A stretch of DNA of 64,000 nt from Pseudomonas sp. HN11 (GCF_021390155.1 NZ_CP089985.1:1685001-1749000), one strand, 5' to 3'. Shown: positions 1 to 8,968, numbered from the stretch's first letter. Made by a program: numbers and translations. The notes: generated from the sequence alone by a model not told the origin.

Positions 1-1023
1 GACGACTGGCAGCCCGTGGCCGCCGCCGCGATGAAGAATCCGCAGGTGACGGCCGCCGTACCGTTCACACAGATGGATGGCATGTTCTCCTACAAGGGCG
101 CCATGCAGCCGATCGAGATCAGCGGCATCGACCCGGCGCAGGAAGGCAAGGTGTCGATCGTGGCTCAGCACATCGTGCGCGGCAAACTGGATGATCTGAA
201 ACCGGGCGAGTTTGGCGTGGTGGTCGGCGAAATCACCGCCCGGCGCTTTCGCCTGAATGTGGGCGACAAGCTGACCCTGATCGTGCCGGAAATCAGTACT
301 GCGCCGGGTGGCATCACCCCGCGCATGCAACGCTTGAACGTAGTCGGCATCTTCAAGGTCGGCGCCGAGCTGGATGGCTCCATGGCCATGATCCACATGG
401 CCGACGCCGCAGAGATCCAGCATTGGCAGCCGAACCAGGTGCAAAGCGTGCGCCTGGCGGTGAAAGACCTGTACGCGGCGCCCAAGGTCTCGGCGGACAT
501 TGCCGCCAGCCTGGGCACGGGCTACAAGCCTGACGACTGGACCCACACCCAGGGCAGCCTGTTCAGCGCGATGAAGATGGAAAAAACCATGATCGGCCTG
601 CTGTTGCTGATGATTGTCGCCGTGGCCGCGTTCAATATCATTGCCACCTTGATCATGGTGGTGAACGACAAGGGCGCGGATATCGCGATCCTGCGCACCA
701 TCGGTGCGACGCCACGGCAAATCATGGCCATCTTCATGGTGCAGGGTACGGTGATCGGTGTCGTCGGTACCTTGATTGGCGGTGTATTGGGCGTGATTGC
801 GGCGCTGAACGTGAGTGAGCTGGTGGGCTGGGTGGAGCGGGTCACCGGGCAGCATATTTTCAGTTCGGACGTGTACTTCGTCAGCAACCTACCCTCGGAG
901 CTGCAAGGTGGGGATGTGCTGCTGATCTGCACGGCCGGGTTTGTGTTGAGCTTTTTGGCGACGATTTACCCGGCGTATCGGGCGGCGAAGATTGAGCCGG
1001 CGCATGCCCTGAGATATTCGTAG
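1..1023 (+). CDS. LolC/LolE-family lipoprotein-releasing permease, C-terminal part
   Basis: The gene enters from outside the window; 340 residues are visible, open from base 1. It is the membrane subunit of a LolCDE/MacB-type ABC system of the inner membrane, probably extracting lipoproteins for delivery to the outer membrane. A large periplasmic domain (about residues 1-190) is followed by three membrane segments (about 195-220, 245-270, 300-325), the FtsX layout. The cytoplasmic loop ILRTIGATPRQIM and the C-terminal YPAYRAAKIEPAHALRY are LolC/E signatures. The gene next to copS in other Pseudomonas is, as I recall, also an ABC permease, so this may be a paralogue rather than the essential lolC. 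The family is clear; the exact subunit is not. Confidence 0.8.
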   Translation, partial: DDWQPVAAAAMKNPQVTAAVPFTQMDGMFSYKGAMQPIEISGIDPAQEGKVSIVAQHIVRGKLDDLKPGEFGVVVGEITARRFRLNVGDKLTLIVPEISTAPGGITPRMQRLNVVGIFKVGAELDGSMAMIHMADAAEIQHWQPNQVQSVRLAVKDLYAAPKVSADIAASLGTGYKPDDWTHTQGSLFSAMKMEKTMIGLLLLMIVAVAAFNIIATLIMVVNDKGADIAILRTIGATPRQIMAIFMVQGTVIGVVGTLIGGVLGVIAALNVSELVGWVERVTGQHIFSSDVYFVSNLPSELQGGDVLLICTAGFVLSFLATIYPAYRAAKIEPAHALRYS

Positions 1024-1037
1024 ACTTCAACACCGCT

Positions 1038-1109
1038 TTCGCGAGCAAGCCCGCTCCCACATTTGAATGTATTCACAAATCAAAATGTGGGAGCGGGCTT
1101 GCTCGCGAA
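1038..1109. repeat. REP pair (REPIN) between convergent genes
   Basis: A perfect 25-bp inverted repeat: bases 1038-1062 are the exact reverse complement of 1085-1109, with 22 bases between. The core GTGGGAGCGGGCTTGCTCGCGA is the P. fluorescens-type REP sequence. It fills the gap between the convergent permease and copS genes and could end transcription from both sides. Confidence 0.9.
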
Positions 1110-1128
1110 GAGGCCGGCCCGGCTTGCA

Positions 1129-2475
1129 TCAATCTCCGGTAGGCAACTCAATTACAAATCTTGTCCACCCCGCCTCAGATTCACCATAAATCCTCCCCCC
1201 ATGCGCCCGCACAATCGACTGGGTAATTGCCAGTCCCAATCCCGCATGTTCACTGCTGCCTTCATGGCGCGCCGGGTCCGCCCGGTAGAATCGGTCAAAC
1301 AACCTGGGCAGCAACTCCGCTGCAATACCATCGCCGGTGTTCTCCACTGAAAGCCTCACCCCATCCTCTATCCGCACACGCACTTCGCCACCCGGCGGAG
1401 TAAACCGCAACGCGTTATCCAGCAAGTTTGACAAGGCCCGGCGCAGCATCCCGCGATCACCCGCTGTAATGGCCGCGCCCTCGCGAACCAGGCTGACCTG
1501 CCCGTCTTCCGCCAGCAGTGCAAAAAACTCCAGTAGCGCGTCCACTTCATCCGCCAGCGCCAAAGTCTCGCGCTTGGGCATCAACAGGCCGTGATCTGCC
1601 TTGGCCAGGTACAGCATGTCATTGACCAGTTGCGCCATCCATTGCAGCTCTTCCAGGTTGCTGTGCAGCGCCTCGCGGTAATCCTCCAGCGGCCGCGGCT
1701 GGGTGAGGATGACCTGAGTCTGGGTCAGCAGGTTCGACAACGGCGTGCGCAGTTCGTGGGCGATGTCGGCGGAGAAGGCCGAGAGGCGTTGGAACGCATC
1801 GTCCAGGCGGCCAAGCATGGCGTTGAAGGTTTGAGCCAGTTCGGCCAGTTCCACCGGCATGTGTTGCTGGGGCAGGCGCTGGGTCAGGGAGTGGGCCGAC
1901 ACACTCGCGGCCACTTCCCCCATGCGTCGTAACGGCCGCAAGCCACTGCGTGCGGCCCAGGCGCCGAGCAGGGCGGTCGCCAGGGCTGACAGGCTGACGG
2001 TGAACCAGATCAAATGTTGCATGCGCTGAAGGAAGTGCTGGTGATGGGTGATATCCAGTACCAGCGTCAGCTGTGGCGAGTCCGGTTGGCCTGCCCTCAA
2101 CGGCGCGTTGTAGACCCGGTAGTCGGTGCCGGCGTTTTGCAGGCTGTGCAGGCCGGGGGCGGTGGGCAGATTGACGCCGGGCGCACCGTCGAACCAACGC
2201 TGGCCTTGGGCGGTGATGCGCAACGCCAGGTCGGGTTGGCGATTGAGCTCGGCGCGCAGTTGGGCTTCACGCTGCGCGAACAATTGTGGCGAGTCGACAC
2301 CCTGCAAGGTGGTACGCAGGTTCACCAGCTTGCTGTCGAGCTGTTGCTGGTCCAACTCAATGAAGTGGACCTCGCTGGCGCGATTGAACAGTACGCCCGC
2401 GATCAGCGAGACCACCGCCGTGCAGGCCGCAAACAGCAGAGCCAGGCGGCTGACCAGGGACAGACGCTTGATCAA
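1129..2475 (-). CDS. copS: Copper-type sensor histidine kinase
   Basis: Inner-membrane sensor kinase of 448 residues, partner of the adjacent regulator. A membrane segment (about 11-31) and a second one (about 152-176) bracket a periplasmic sensor domain, which contains the pair HH at 144-145. HAMP follows, then the H-box AHELRTPL with His240 as phosphorylation site, the N-box [12 protein letters not shown] and a C-terminal G-box region (GLGLAI). The start is a TTG at 2475 that overlaps the TGA of copR by 4 bases; a strong GGAGGAG stands 7-8 bases before it, so the two are translationally coupled. The neighbouring cupredoxin and cop-box-like site point to copper rather than another metal, by inference. 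Confidence 0.85.
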   Translation of the reverse strand: MIKRLSLVSRLALLFAACTAVVSLIAGVLFNRASEVHFIELDQQQLDSKLVNLRTTLQGVDSPQLFAQREAQLRAELNRQPDLALRITAQGQRWFDGAPGVNLPTAPGLHSLQNAGTDYRVYNAPLRAGQPDSPQLTLVLDITHHQHFLQRMQHLIWFTVSLSALATALLGAWAARSGLRPLRRMGEVAASVSAHSLTQRLPQQHMPVELAELAQTFNAMLGRLDDAFQRLSAFSADIAHELRTPLSNLLTQTQVILTQPRPLEDYREALHSNLEELQWMAQLVNDMLYLAKADHGLLMPKRETLALADEVDALLEFFALLAEDGQVSLVREGAAITAGDRGMLRRALSNLLDNALRFTPPGGEVRVRIEDGVRLSVENTGDGIAAELLPRLFDRFYRADPARHEGSSEHAGLGLAITQSIVRAHGGRIYGESEAGWTRFVIELPTGD

Positions 2476-3152
2476 TTGACGCGCTCCTCCAGCACATAAC
2501 CCATGCCGCGTACGGTATGGATCAACTTATTCGGGAAGTCGTCGTCGATTTTCAGGCGCAGCCGGCGGATCGCCACTTCGATGATGTTGGTGTCACTGTC
2601 GAAGTTCATGTCCCACACTTGGGAAGCGATCAGCGATTTTGGCAGCACTTCACCCTGGCGGCGCAGCAGCAATTCGAGCAGGGAGAATTCCTTGGCCGTC
2701 AGGTCGATGCGCTGGCCGCCCCGGTCAACGCGACGGCGGATCAGGTCCAGGCGCAGATCGGCCAGTTGCAGCGCGGTTTCCTGGGACGTGTTGCTGCCAC
2801 GGCGCAACAGGCTGCGCACGCGGGCTAGCAGTTCGGAAAAGGCGAAGGGCTTGACCAGGTAGTCGTCGGCGCCCAGCTCCAGGCCGTGCACACGGTCTTC
2901 CACGGCGTCGCGGGCGGTGAGGAACAGCACCGGGAGGTCCAGGCCCGCAGTGCGTACGGCTTGGAGGATCTGCCAGCCATCACGGCCCGGCAGCATCACA
3001 TCGAGGATCAACAGGTCATAGTCGCCGGTCAGTGCCAGGTGCTGGCCGCTGGTGCCGTCGGCCACCAGCTCGGTGGTAAAACCTGCCTCCGTCAGGCCCT
3101 GGCGCAGGTAGTGGCCGGTTTTGGGTTGGTCTTCGACGATCAGCAGTTTCAT
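2472..3152 (-). CDS. copR: Copper-type response regulator, OmpR family
   Basis: Cytoplasmic DNA-binding regulator of 226 residues. The receiver domain (1-115) shows the acidic pair at 7-8, phospho-acceptor Asp51 in LILDVMLPG, and Lys101 in YLVKPF. The winged-helix output domain (about 125-224) ends in [13 protein letters not shown] and GMGYVLEE, typical of the CopR/CusR/PcoR subgroup. It is the first gene of the copR-copS operon and probably activates the divergent cupredoxin gene through the site at 3217-3231. In P. aeruginosa a small gene (ptrA) lies next to copR; nothing comparable fits in the 155-bp gap here. Confidence 0.88.
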   Translation of the reverse strand: MKLLIVEDQPKTGHYLRQGLTEAGFTTELVADGTSGQHLALTGDYDLLILDVMLPGRDGWQILQAVRTAGLDLPVLFLTARDAVEDRVHGLELGADDYLVKPFAFSELLARVRSLLRRGSNTSQETALQLADLRLDLIRRRVDRGGQRIDLTAKEFSLLELLLRRQGEVLPKSLIASQVWDMNFDSDTNIIEVAIRRLRLKIDDDFPNKLIHTVRGMGYVLEERVN

Positions 3153-3216
3153 GGGCGGCTCTTGGCAACGGTGGACGACGGCTTTATACCTTGGGTGCCA
3201 GGGCAGGGGGACAACC

Positions 3217-3231
3217 TGACAAAGTTGTAAT
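3217..3231 (+). promoter_or_regulatory. Cop-box-like site, candidate CopR binding site
   Basis: The sequence TGACAAAGTTGTAAT fits the pattern TGACAnnnnTGTnAT that I recall for CopR boxes in Pseudomonas. It lies in the divergent gap, 65 bases before copR and 76 bases before the cupredoxin start, where it could serve both promoters. This is a single-site pattern match without a computed score. Confidence 0.55.
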
Positions 3232-3307
3232 CTAGCAGTCAGCTGGCTGGCAGCGGCGCAATCTTAGAGTGTGCCCCAGGTCAGTCAGATATTTTTGGAG
3301 AGAAGAG

Positions 3308-3820
3308 ATGGCATTGCGTTCACCCCTGTTATTGGCGTGTTGCCTGCTGGCGTTGAGTGTTGATGCGATGGCCGATGCCACCCATGCCTACGCGTTCGGC
3401 GAAGCTGCGCCCGCCAGCCAGGCCACGCGGACCGTAGAAGTGACGCTGCAGGATATTTCCTTTTCGCCCAAGTCCATTGACGTGAAAGCCGGTGAGACAG
3501 TGCGCTTTGTGCTCGTCAACAAAGGCCGGTTACTGCACGAATTCAACCTGGGCGACGCGGCGATGCATGCCGAGCACCAGAAAGAAATGTTACAGATGCA
3601 GGCCAGTGGCATGCTCACCGCCACCGGTATGGGCAATATGGACCACACTGCAATGGGCCATGGTGCGATGAAACATGACGATCCCAATAGCGTATTGGTC
3701 GAGCCCGGTAAAACCGCCGAGCTGACCTGGACGTTCACCAACGCCACGGGCCTGGAGTTTGCCTGCAACCTTCCGGGGCATTACCAGGCGGGCATGGTCG
3801 GCACGCTCAACGTCGATTGA
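3308..3820 (+). CDS. Periplasmic cupredoxin-family copper-binding protein
   Basis: Exported blue-copper-like protein of 170 residues, probably binding copper in the periplasm as part of the CopRS response. A signal peptide ends near AMADA (about residue 24). The cupredoxin fold shows the usual ligand set: a His in LLHEF near the middle, and Cys, His and Met in FACNLPGHYQAGM at the C-terminus. Between them lies a loop of about 40 residues very rich in Met and His (about 92-130), a typical extra copper-binding tract. The start at 3308 is preferred over an in-frame upstream codon at 3269 because it has TTTGGAGAGAAGAG directly before it and begins the signal peptide. Confidence 0.82.
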   Translation: MALRSPLLLACCLLALSVDAMADATHAYAFGEAAPASQATRTVEVTLQDISFSPKSIDVKAGETVRFVLVNKGRLLHEFNLGDAAMHAEHQKEMLQMQASGMLTATGMGNMDHTAMGHGAMKHDDPNSVLVEPGKTAELTWTFTNATGLEFACNLPGHYQAGMVGTLNVD

Positions 3821-3889
3821 TCCGCTGGCGCTTAGGCGCGGGGGCAAAGGCTGGTAGACTGGCGCGGTTTATTCAGCCAGGTTTCCGCC

Positions 3890-4720
3890 ATGCATCCCGC
3901 AGCCGAACATTCGCCGCTGGGCAAGTCCAGTGAATACATCTCCACCTACACACCTTCGTTGCTGTTCCCGATCCCGCGTGCCGCAAAATGGGCTGAGCTG
4001 GGCTTGAGCGCCGAGACCCTGCCTTACAAGGGCGTGGATTTCTGGAACTGCTTCGAACTGTCCTGGCTGCTGCCGTCGGGCAAGCCGGTGGTGGCCATCG
4101 GTGAATTCAGTATTCCGGCCGACTCGCCGAACATCATCGAGTCCAAGTCGTTCAAGCTGTATCTCAATTCGCTGAACCAGACCGCGTTTGCCGATACGGC
4201 CAGCCTGGAAGCCACCCTGCGCACCGACCTCAGTGCCGCTGCCGGCAAGCCGGTGAGCGTGCGTATACGCACCCTGGCCGAGATCGAAGCAGAAGGGGTG
4301 ATGGCTTTGCCGGGTGTGTGCATTGATGATCTGGATATCAGCGTCAGCAACTACGAGCATCCGCGCCCGGAACTGCTGCGTTGCGATGCCTCGCGCGTTG
4401 TCGAGGAAAGCGTGCACAGCCACCTGCTCAAATCCAACTGTCCGGTGACCAGCCAGCCGGACTGGGGCAGTGTGGTGGTGGAATATCGGGGTTCGGCGCT
4501 GGATCACGCGAGCCTGCTGGAATACATCGTGAGCTTTCGCCAGCACTCGGACTTCCATGAGCAGTGTGTGGAGCGCATCTTCCTGGACTTGCAGCGCTTG
4601 CTGAAGCCAGAGAAGTTGACGGTGTATGCGCGATATGTGCGGCGCGGCGGGTTGGATATCAACCCGTACCGCAGTACTGAGGATGTGGCGTTCCAGAACG
4701 TGCGCCTGGCCCGTCAGTAA
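3890..4720 (+). CDS. queF: NADPH-dependent 7-cyano-7-deazaguanine reductase
   Basis: Reduces preQ0 to preQ1 in the cytoplasm, the last free-base step of queuosine synthesis before insertion into tRNA. At 276 residues it is the long bimodular form. The QueF motif [11 protein letters not shown] is at 84-94; catalytic Cys184 lies in [12 protein letters not shown], with Asp191 seven residues later, the spacing of the E. coli pair. The NADPH-site region around 226-255 is present. It follows the cupredoxin gene in the same direction with a gap of 69 bases, as in other Pseudomonas. Confidence 0.95.
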   Translation: MHPAAEHSPLGKSSEYISTYTPSLLFPIPRAAKWAELGLSAETLPYKGVDFWNCFELSWLLPSGKPVVAIGEFSIPADSPNIIESKSFKLYLNSLNQTAFADTASLEATLRTDLSAAAGKPVSVRIRTLAEIEAEGVMALPGVCIDDLDISVSNYEHPRPELLRCDASRVVEESVHSHLLKSNCPVTSQPDWGSVVVEYRGSALDHASLLEYIVSFRQHSDFHEQCVERIFLDLQRLLKPEKLTVYARYVRRGGLDINPYRSTEDVAFQNVRLARQ

Positions 4721-4743
4721 AGCCGGAAAACGTCACGCTTCAG

Positions 4744-4773
4744 GAGTGGCGGGAGCGGTTCTTCCCGCCACTC
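4744..4773. terminator. Hairpin after queF
   Basis: Perfect 11-bp stem (GAGTGGCGGGA paired with TCCCGCCACTC) around an 8-base loop, 24 bases after the queF stop and followed by a short T-rich stretch (TCTTAT). It probably ends queF transcription and could also stop the opposing small gene. Confidence 0.65.
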
Positions 4774-4819
4774 TCTTATCCATGCCTAGTGTGCGTGGAT
4801 AGACTGCGTTTCGCGGGTA

Positions 4820-5029
4820 TCAGAAAATGATTTGCGGTGGGTTGATAATAGCTCCCGCTTGTTTGCCATTCTCGTATACCGACCCAGAGCCGCTTTGCGC
4901 CACTGCGAAGTCTTTTTTTGATCCGTCAGTGTTTTTCACGTTCTCTTCTCCCCATTTTCTAGCCTCGTCCATGCTATTAAACTGTTCCGTTGATTGAGGA
5001 AAGGCCGAAGTGCTCGATACGGAAGCCAT
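4820..5029 (-). CDS. Small hypothetical protein, 69 aa
   Basis: I do not recognise a family. The product is short, soluble, without signal peptide or membrane segment, rich in Ser, Thr, Gln and Asn, with a central stretch NSMDEARKWGEENVKN that could be an amphipathic helix. The ATG at 5029 has a GGAG 12 bases upstream, slightly far; a TTG at 5047 is possible but less likely. The base composition is poorer in GC than the neighbours, which suggests an accessory gene. It may not be expressed. Confidence 0.4.
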   Translation of the reverse strand: MASVSSTSAFPQSTEQFNSMDEARKWGEENVKNTDGSKKDFAVAQSGSGSVYENGKQAGAIINPPQIIF

Positions 5030-5177
5030 AGTAGGTAAATACTCCAAAGTTAATTGAAAGGACGATTCCTCTCACAACCTGAGTGGCAACTCCACGGCTC
5101 GGGTTCCAATCGATGACGAAATTTCCCGCAAAAGCGACGCTATAAAGCTACAAAGGGAAGGCGTATTTCTGCGCAAG

Positions 5178-5209
5178 AAAAAACCGACGCCCGCTTAGGC
5201 ATCGGTTTT
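5178..5209 (-). terminator. Terminator after the DUF4404 gene
   Basis: Read on the minus strand this is an 11-bp stem (AAACCGATGCC with GGCGTCGGTTT, one G-T pair) followed by TTTTTTCTT. It lies about 70 bases beyond the stop of the DUF4404 gene, in the right orientation for a factor-independent terminator. Confidence 0.7.
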
Positions 5210-5278
5210 CAATTGTTTGCCGGGAGGGATCCGCGCAAATGCAGCACTGATAGATCCTGATTTTCAGGTGCTATGCCC

Positions 5279-5545
5279 TCAGATTCCGATATTACCCAAG
5301 GTGATCAAGATATTACGCAAGGTCCCGGAAATCACCGGGTGCTCAGCATCGAACTCAATGGCCGCTTGATTCACATCGTCGGAAATACTCGGTGTCTGAG
5401 TGGCCGGTTCCAGCTCAAGTTGTAACTCAAACTTGGCGATCAAGGCTTCCAGTGCTTCACGCTTTTCTTCCGACAGCGGCGGTTCCTGTTCCAACTGCCC
5501 GCGCAGGATTTCGACCTGTTCTTCCAGTTTTTTGCGATCAGGCAT
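5279..5545 (-). CDS. DUF4404 family protein, 88 aa
   Basis: Small cytoplasmic protein of unknown function, resembling the DUF4404 family common in Pseudomonas. The N-terminal 50 residues are strongly charged and helical with heptad-like leucines (KKLEEQVEILRGQLEQE), so a coiled coil is likely; the C-terminal end carries AIEFDAEHPVISGTLRNI. The ATG at 5545 is chosen because AAAGGAAAC stands just upstream and the charged helix begins there; the longer frame to 5590 would add a leader without a ribosome site. Confidence 0.65.
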   Translation of the reverse strand: MPDRKKLEEQVEILRGQLEQEPPLSEEKREALEALIAKFELQLELEPATQTPSISDDVNQAAIEFDAEHPVISGTLRNILITLGNIGI

Positions 5546-5655
5546 GACGTGTTTCCTTTTATCGATAGGCACTGGCATAGACCACGGCACGCCGCGAAAG
5601 GTCTACGGGCTGAGCTGTAGATTAATCCACTGGCGCCAACCGTGCATGATCCGTG

Positions 5656-6264
5656 TCAGGGCTTCTCGCCTTTGAGCTGGCGCAGGCTGATGTCGGCCAG
5701 GCAGGTGCCGAGTTCGCCCAGGTGATCGATTACCGAGTGCACGCCCAGCCCGTACAGGGCAACGGTGGCCTTGCCGCGCTTATGCTCGCGCTCCTGTTCG
5801 CTCAGCGCCTGCCATTGTTCGGGCGCCATGCCACAGAGTGAGCCGCAGGAAGCCAGGCCGATGGTCCACAACCCGGCGTTAAGGCCTGATTGCAGCAGGC
5901 GCGGTTCGCCGCTGACCAGCACGCAGCCTTCAAGGCGTTCGATGTTCAGCTCCATCAAGGCTTGCCAGCAGGCGTGGGGCGCGGGCCAGCGGATCGACGA
6001 GGGTGATGTCGCCTTGACCCAATCGGGCAGCGTGGCGGCCAGGGGCGTGGTGACGGAGGGGGGAAGTTCATCCAGCCAGGCGCAGGGAACGCCTTGTTCC
6101 TTGAGGCTACGCAGGATTTTCAGCGCGCCGGGCGTGGCTTGGGAATCAGGCGAAGGTGAATCGGTGCGCGCCTGGGAACCGAAGTCCACCAGGCAGCCAC
6201 TCAGGCCAAACAGAACGGCAGTCAAGGCAGGAGCGCTGGCGATGGCTATCTCGGCGTGAGGCAT
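5656..6264 (-). CDS. HAD-like protein lacking catalytic aspartates
   Basis: Related to phosphonoacetaldehyde hydrolase/HAD phosphatases but probably not a phosphatase. In the position of the catalytic motif (F-D-x-D-G-T-L-V-D) residues 19-27 read FGLSGCLVD: the nucleophile Asp is Gly20, the acid/base Asp is Ser22 and the Thr is Cys24. A HAD-like tail with VLVSGEPRLLQSGLNAG (resembling motif IV, acidic residues mostly missing) follows. At 202 residues it is shorter than PhnX. It may be a binding or regulatory protein, or decaying. It sits alone, 111 bases upstream of the DUF4404 gene, in the same direction. Confidence 0.6.
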   Translation of the reverse strand: MPHAEIAIASAPALTAVLFGLSGCLVDFGSQARTDSPSPDSQATPGALKILRSLKEQGVPCAWLDELPPSVTTPLAATLPDWVKATSPSSIRWPAPHACWQALMELNIERLEGCVLVSGEPRLLQSGLNAGLWTIGLASCGSLCGMAPEQWQALSEQEREHKRGKATVALYGLGVHSVIDHLGELGTCLADISLRQLKGEKP

Positions 6265-6459
6265 GTCGACATCCCTGAAATAGCGTCAACGCTATCGAGC
6301 CAGGATGACACGTTGGTGACAGGATTGTTAATTGTAGGAATTTTGTCCATTTTTGGTCTGACGTGTCCGAGTTACTGCCTAATTGGCGACTTCCGTCATA
6401 TACTGACGGCCTTATTCAGGGCATAGCGCCCATGACAGACCATTCAAGGAGCAAAAGCT

Positions 6460-7149
6460 ATGCGCTGGAGCCACTATTTCGCTCAGCTGTCGGTGTGTGC
6501 CACTGTCTTGCTGGCGCCTTTTGCCGTACAAGCTGCATCGGAAGATGATCCATGGGAAAGCGTCAACCGCCCGATCTTCACCTTCAACGACACTGTTGAT
6601 ACCTATGCCCTCAAGCCTTTGGCCCAAGGCTATCAGTTCGTGACGCCGCAATTCATGCAGGACGGTATTCACAACTTCTTCCGCAATATCGGCGATGTCG
6701 GCAACCTGGCCAACAATGTGCTGCAGCTCAAGCCGCATAATGCAGGTGTCGACACGGCCCGTTTGCTGGTCAACACCACTTTCGGCGTCCTGGGCTTTAT
6801 CGATGTCGGCACCAAAATGGGACTGCAGCGCAGCGATGAAGATTTCGGCCAGACCCTCGGCTACTGGGGCGTGGGCAGCGGTCCTTACGTGATGCTGCCA
6901 TTGTTGGGCCCAAGCACCTTGCGTGATGCGCCGTCCAAGTACGTGGACAGCTATACCCAACCGTACCGCTACATGAATGACATCGGCTGGCGCAACAGCA
7001 CCTTCGGCCTGAATATCGTTGATACCCGTGCCAGCTTGCTCGACAGCGAGAAGCTGATCACCGGCGACAAGTACACCTTCATCCGTAACGCCTACCTGCA
7101 GAACCGCGAGTTCAAGGTCAAGGACGGCAAGGTCGTCGACGACTTTTAA
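6460..7149 (+). CDS. mlaA: MlaA/VacJ family phospholipid-trafficking protein
   Basis: Outer-membrane-associated component that removes misplaced phospholipids from the outer leaflet for return by the Mla system. Family motifs are clear: DPWESVNRPIFTFND at 29-43, NFFRNIGDVGNLANN around 75-90, and GYWGVGSGPYVMLPLLGPS around 138-156; 229 residues is near family length. The N-terminus is a signal peptide ending at QAA, but no Cys follows it, so the usual lipoprotein anchor is not evident. The mla ABC transporter genes are not in this window. A terminator follows directly. Confidence 0.9.
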   Translation: MRWSHYFAQLSVCATVLLAPFAVQAASEDDPWESVNRPIFTFNDTVDTYALKPLAQGYQFVTPQFMQDGIHNFFRNIGDVGNLANNVLQLKPHNAGVDTARLLVNTTFGVLGFIDVGTKMGLQRSDEDFGQTLGYWGVGSGPYVMLPLLGPSTLRDAPSKYVDSYTQPYRYMNDIGWRNSTFGLNIVDTRASLLDSEKLITGDKYTFIRNAYLQNREFKVKDGKVVDDF

Positions 7150-7175
7150 TCCGTGACTTTATTGAAATGAAGAAG

Positions 7176-7203
7176 AAGGTGACCCAAGCGGTCACCTTTT
7201 TTT
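7176..7203 (+). terminator. Terminator after mlaA
   Basis: A 7-bp GC-rich stem (GGTGACC with GGTCACC, 5-base loop) followed by seven T, 28 bases after the mlaA stop: a textbook factor-independent terminator. Confidence 0.88.
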
Positions 7204-7214
7204 GTGCGCGGTTT

Positions 7215-7511
7215 TCAGCGCATTTTCAGGATTCTGAGGCCCAGGTGCTGGTCTTCACCGGTAGCCTTGGCCCATACCACCTCGGTATCGGCCTCAAGGC
7301 CTTTCAGCGCGGCATGCTCCGAATCGATGCGCACCGTCAGCAGGTCGCCCACGCTGAACTGTCGAGGCGCCTGCACCTGCATGCCAGAACTGGAAAGGTC
7401 CACGCAAACCCCCGCAATCTCTTGCCCTGCGTGGATCAGCGATACATCGGCATCCACACGCATGCGGATGAAATCGCGTTTTTCGGCGTAGTCGCGCTCG
7501 TGTTCGCTCAT
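7215..7511 (-). CDS. PilZ domain protein, probable c-di-GMP receptor
   Basis: Single-domain cytoplasmic protein of 98 residues. It shows the two PilZ binding signatures: an RxxxR-type stretch KRDFIRMR at the N-terminus and DLSSSGMQV about 30 residues later (consensus D/NxSxxG). Binding of cyclic di-GMP follows from the family; the target is unknown. The ATG at 7511 is preferred over 7520 because AAGGA lies at the right distance before it. It is convergent with mlaA and stands between mlaA and rssB, as in other Pseudomonas genomes. Confidence 0.85.
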   Translation of the reverse strand: MSEHERDYAEKRDFIRMRVDADVSLIHAGQEIAGVCVDLSSSGMQVQAPRQFSVGDLLTVRIDSEHAALKGLEADTEVVWAKATGEDQHLGLRILKMR

Positions 7512-7786
7512 CGGTTTCATCCTTACTTTGTGTTGTGGTCGTGGCTGTTCTTATAACTCCCGGTGATTTGCGGTGTAAAGACGCCCGGCGACCATCGGCA
7601 TGAGCTTGAAACCCCTGACGGATGGGAGTACCGTCTGCGCCTTAGAAGGGCACCTCTGCTTTATCGTTGTGCATGGGGAAATCCCTGCGCTTTGTAGGAC
7701 AGAGAGGCTAGAAAGCGAATCCAGTACGTGAGCCCGGCCATTGTCGCGCCACCTACGCCAACCTAATTCTGGCGCCGTTTGCCCAC
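7512..7786. other. Gap between PilZ gene and rssB
   Basis: These 275 bases separate divergent genes and should hold both promoters. I see no ORF of merit, no strong palindrome and no RNA gene I can name. The ribosome site before the rssB ATG is weak. Confidence 0.4.
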
Positions 7787-8968
7787 ATGCAAAAAACCAG
7801 TGCCACGCTGCTGATAATCGATGACGACGAAGTAGTGCGCGCGAGCCTCGCGGCCTATTTGGAAGACAGTGGCTTCAGCGTCCTGCAGGCCAGTAATGGC
7901 CAACAGGGTCTCCAGGTATTCGAGCGCGACCAGCCCGACCTTGTGATCTGCGACCTGCGCATGCCCCAGATGGGCGGCCTGGAGCTGATTCGCCAGGTGA
8001 CTGAGCTCGCCCCGCAGACCCCGGTGATTGTCGTGTCGGGCGCCGGGGTGATGAACGATGCTGTCGAAGCGCTGCGCCTGGGCGCCGCCGACTACCTGAT
8101 CAAGCCCCTGGAAGACCTGGCGGTGCTGGAGCACTCGGTGCGCCGTGCCCTGGACCGGGCACGCCTGTTGGTGGAGAACCAGCGCTACCGCGAAAAGCTC
8201 GAAACCGCCAACCGCGAACTCGAAGCCAGCCTCAACCTGCTCCAGGAAGACCAGAACGCCGGTCGCCAGGTGCAGATGAACATGCTGCCGGTCAGCCCCT
8301 GGACCATCGATGACTTCCAGTTTGCTCACCAGATCATCCCGTCGCTGTACCTGTCGGGTGATTTTGTCGACTACTTCCGTGTTGACGAGCGGCGTGTCGC
8401 GTTCTACCTGGCCGATGTGTCCGGCCACGGTGCTTCCTCTGCTTTTGTCACCGTGTTGTTGAAGTTCATGACCACACGGCTGCTGTTCGAATCCAAGCGC
8501 AATGGCACCTTGCCGGAGTTCACCCCCTCCGAGGTGCTGGGCCACATCAACCGGGGCCTGATCAGCTGCAAGCTAGGCAAGCACGTGACGATGGTCGGCG
8601 GCGTGATTGATGAAGAAACCGGTCTTTTGACCTACAGCATCGGCGGTCACCTGCCGATGCCGGTTTTATACACTCCAGACAGTGTGCGTTACCTGGAAGG
8701 GCGTGGTCTGCCGGTGGGCTTGTTCAATGAAGCCACCTACGAAGACCACATCCTGGAACTGCCGCCGACCTTCAGTCTCACGCTGATGTCCGACGGTATC
8801 CTGGACCTTCTTCCAGAGCCTACACTCAAAGAGAAAGAAGCCGCCTTGCCCCAAAAGGTCAGGTCGGCGGGCGGCAGCCTGGATGGCCTGCGGCAGGTTT
8901 TTGGATTGGCCACGCTAGGGGAGATGCCGGATGATATCGCCCTATTGGTGTTGAGCAGGAATCTTTGA
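7787..8968 (+). CDS. rssB: RssB-type response regulator with PP2C phosphatase domain
   Basis: Fusion of a receiver domain (1-120) and a PP2C/SpoIIE-type serine phosphatase (about 170-390), 393 residues. The receiver has the acidic cluster DDDE at 12-15, phospho-acceptor Asp56 in VICDLRMP and Lys in YLIKPL. A coiled-coil linker (about 130-165) follows. The phosphatase keeps its metal aspartates in LSGDFVDYF, ADVSGHG, LMSDGILDL and PDDIALLVL. The partner is the STAS protein encoded by the overlapping next gene, which it presumably dephosphorylates or binds. In Pseudomonas this pair has been linked to RpoS control (RssB/RssC); that role is taken from the literature as I recall it. Confidence 0.85.
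   Translation: MQKTSATLLIIDDDEVVRASLAAYLEDSGFSVLQASNGQQGLQVFERDQPDLVICDLRMPQMGGLELIRQVTELAPQTPVIVVSGAGVMNDAVEALRLGAADYLIKPLEDLAVLEHSVRRALDRARLLVENQRYREKLETANRELEASLNLLQEDQNAGRQVQMNMLPVSPWTIDDFQFAHQIIPSLYLSGDFVDYFRVDERRVAFYLADVSGHGASSAFVTVLLKFMTTRLLFESKRNGTLPEFTPSEVLGHINRGLISCKLGKHVTMVGGVIDEETGLLTYSIGGHLPMPVLYTPDSVRYLEGRGLPVGLFNEATYEDHILELPPTFSLTLMSDGILDLLPEPTLKEKEAALPQKVRSAGGSLDGLRQVFGLATLGEMPDDIALLVLSRNL

Noticed and set aside
1038..1109. Possible CRISPR-like repeat
   Set aside because: Only two inverted copies with no spacers or direct repeats; it is a REP pair.
5090..5120. tRNA-like stretch GGCTCGGGTTCCAATCGATG
   Set aside because: It resembles a T-arm, but no acceptor stem, anticodon arm or D-arm can be assembled around it.
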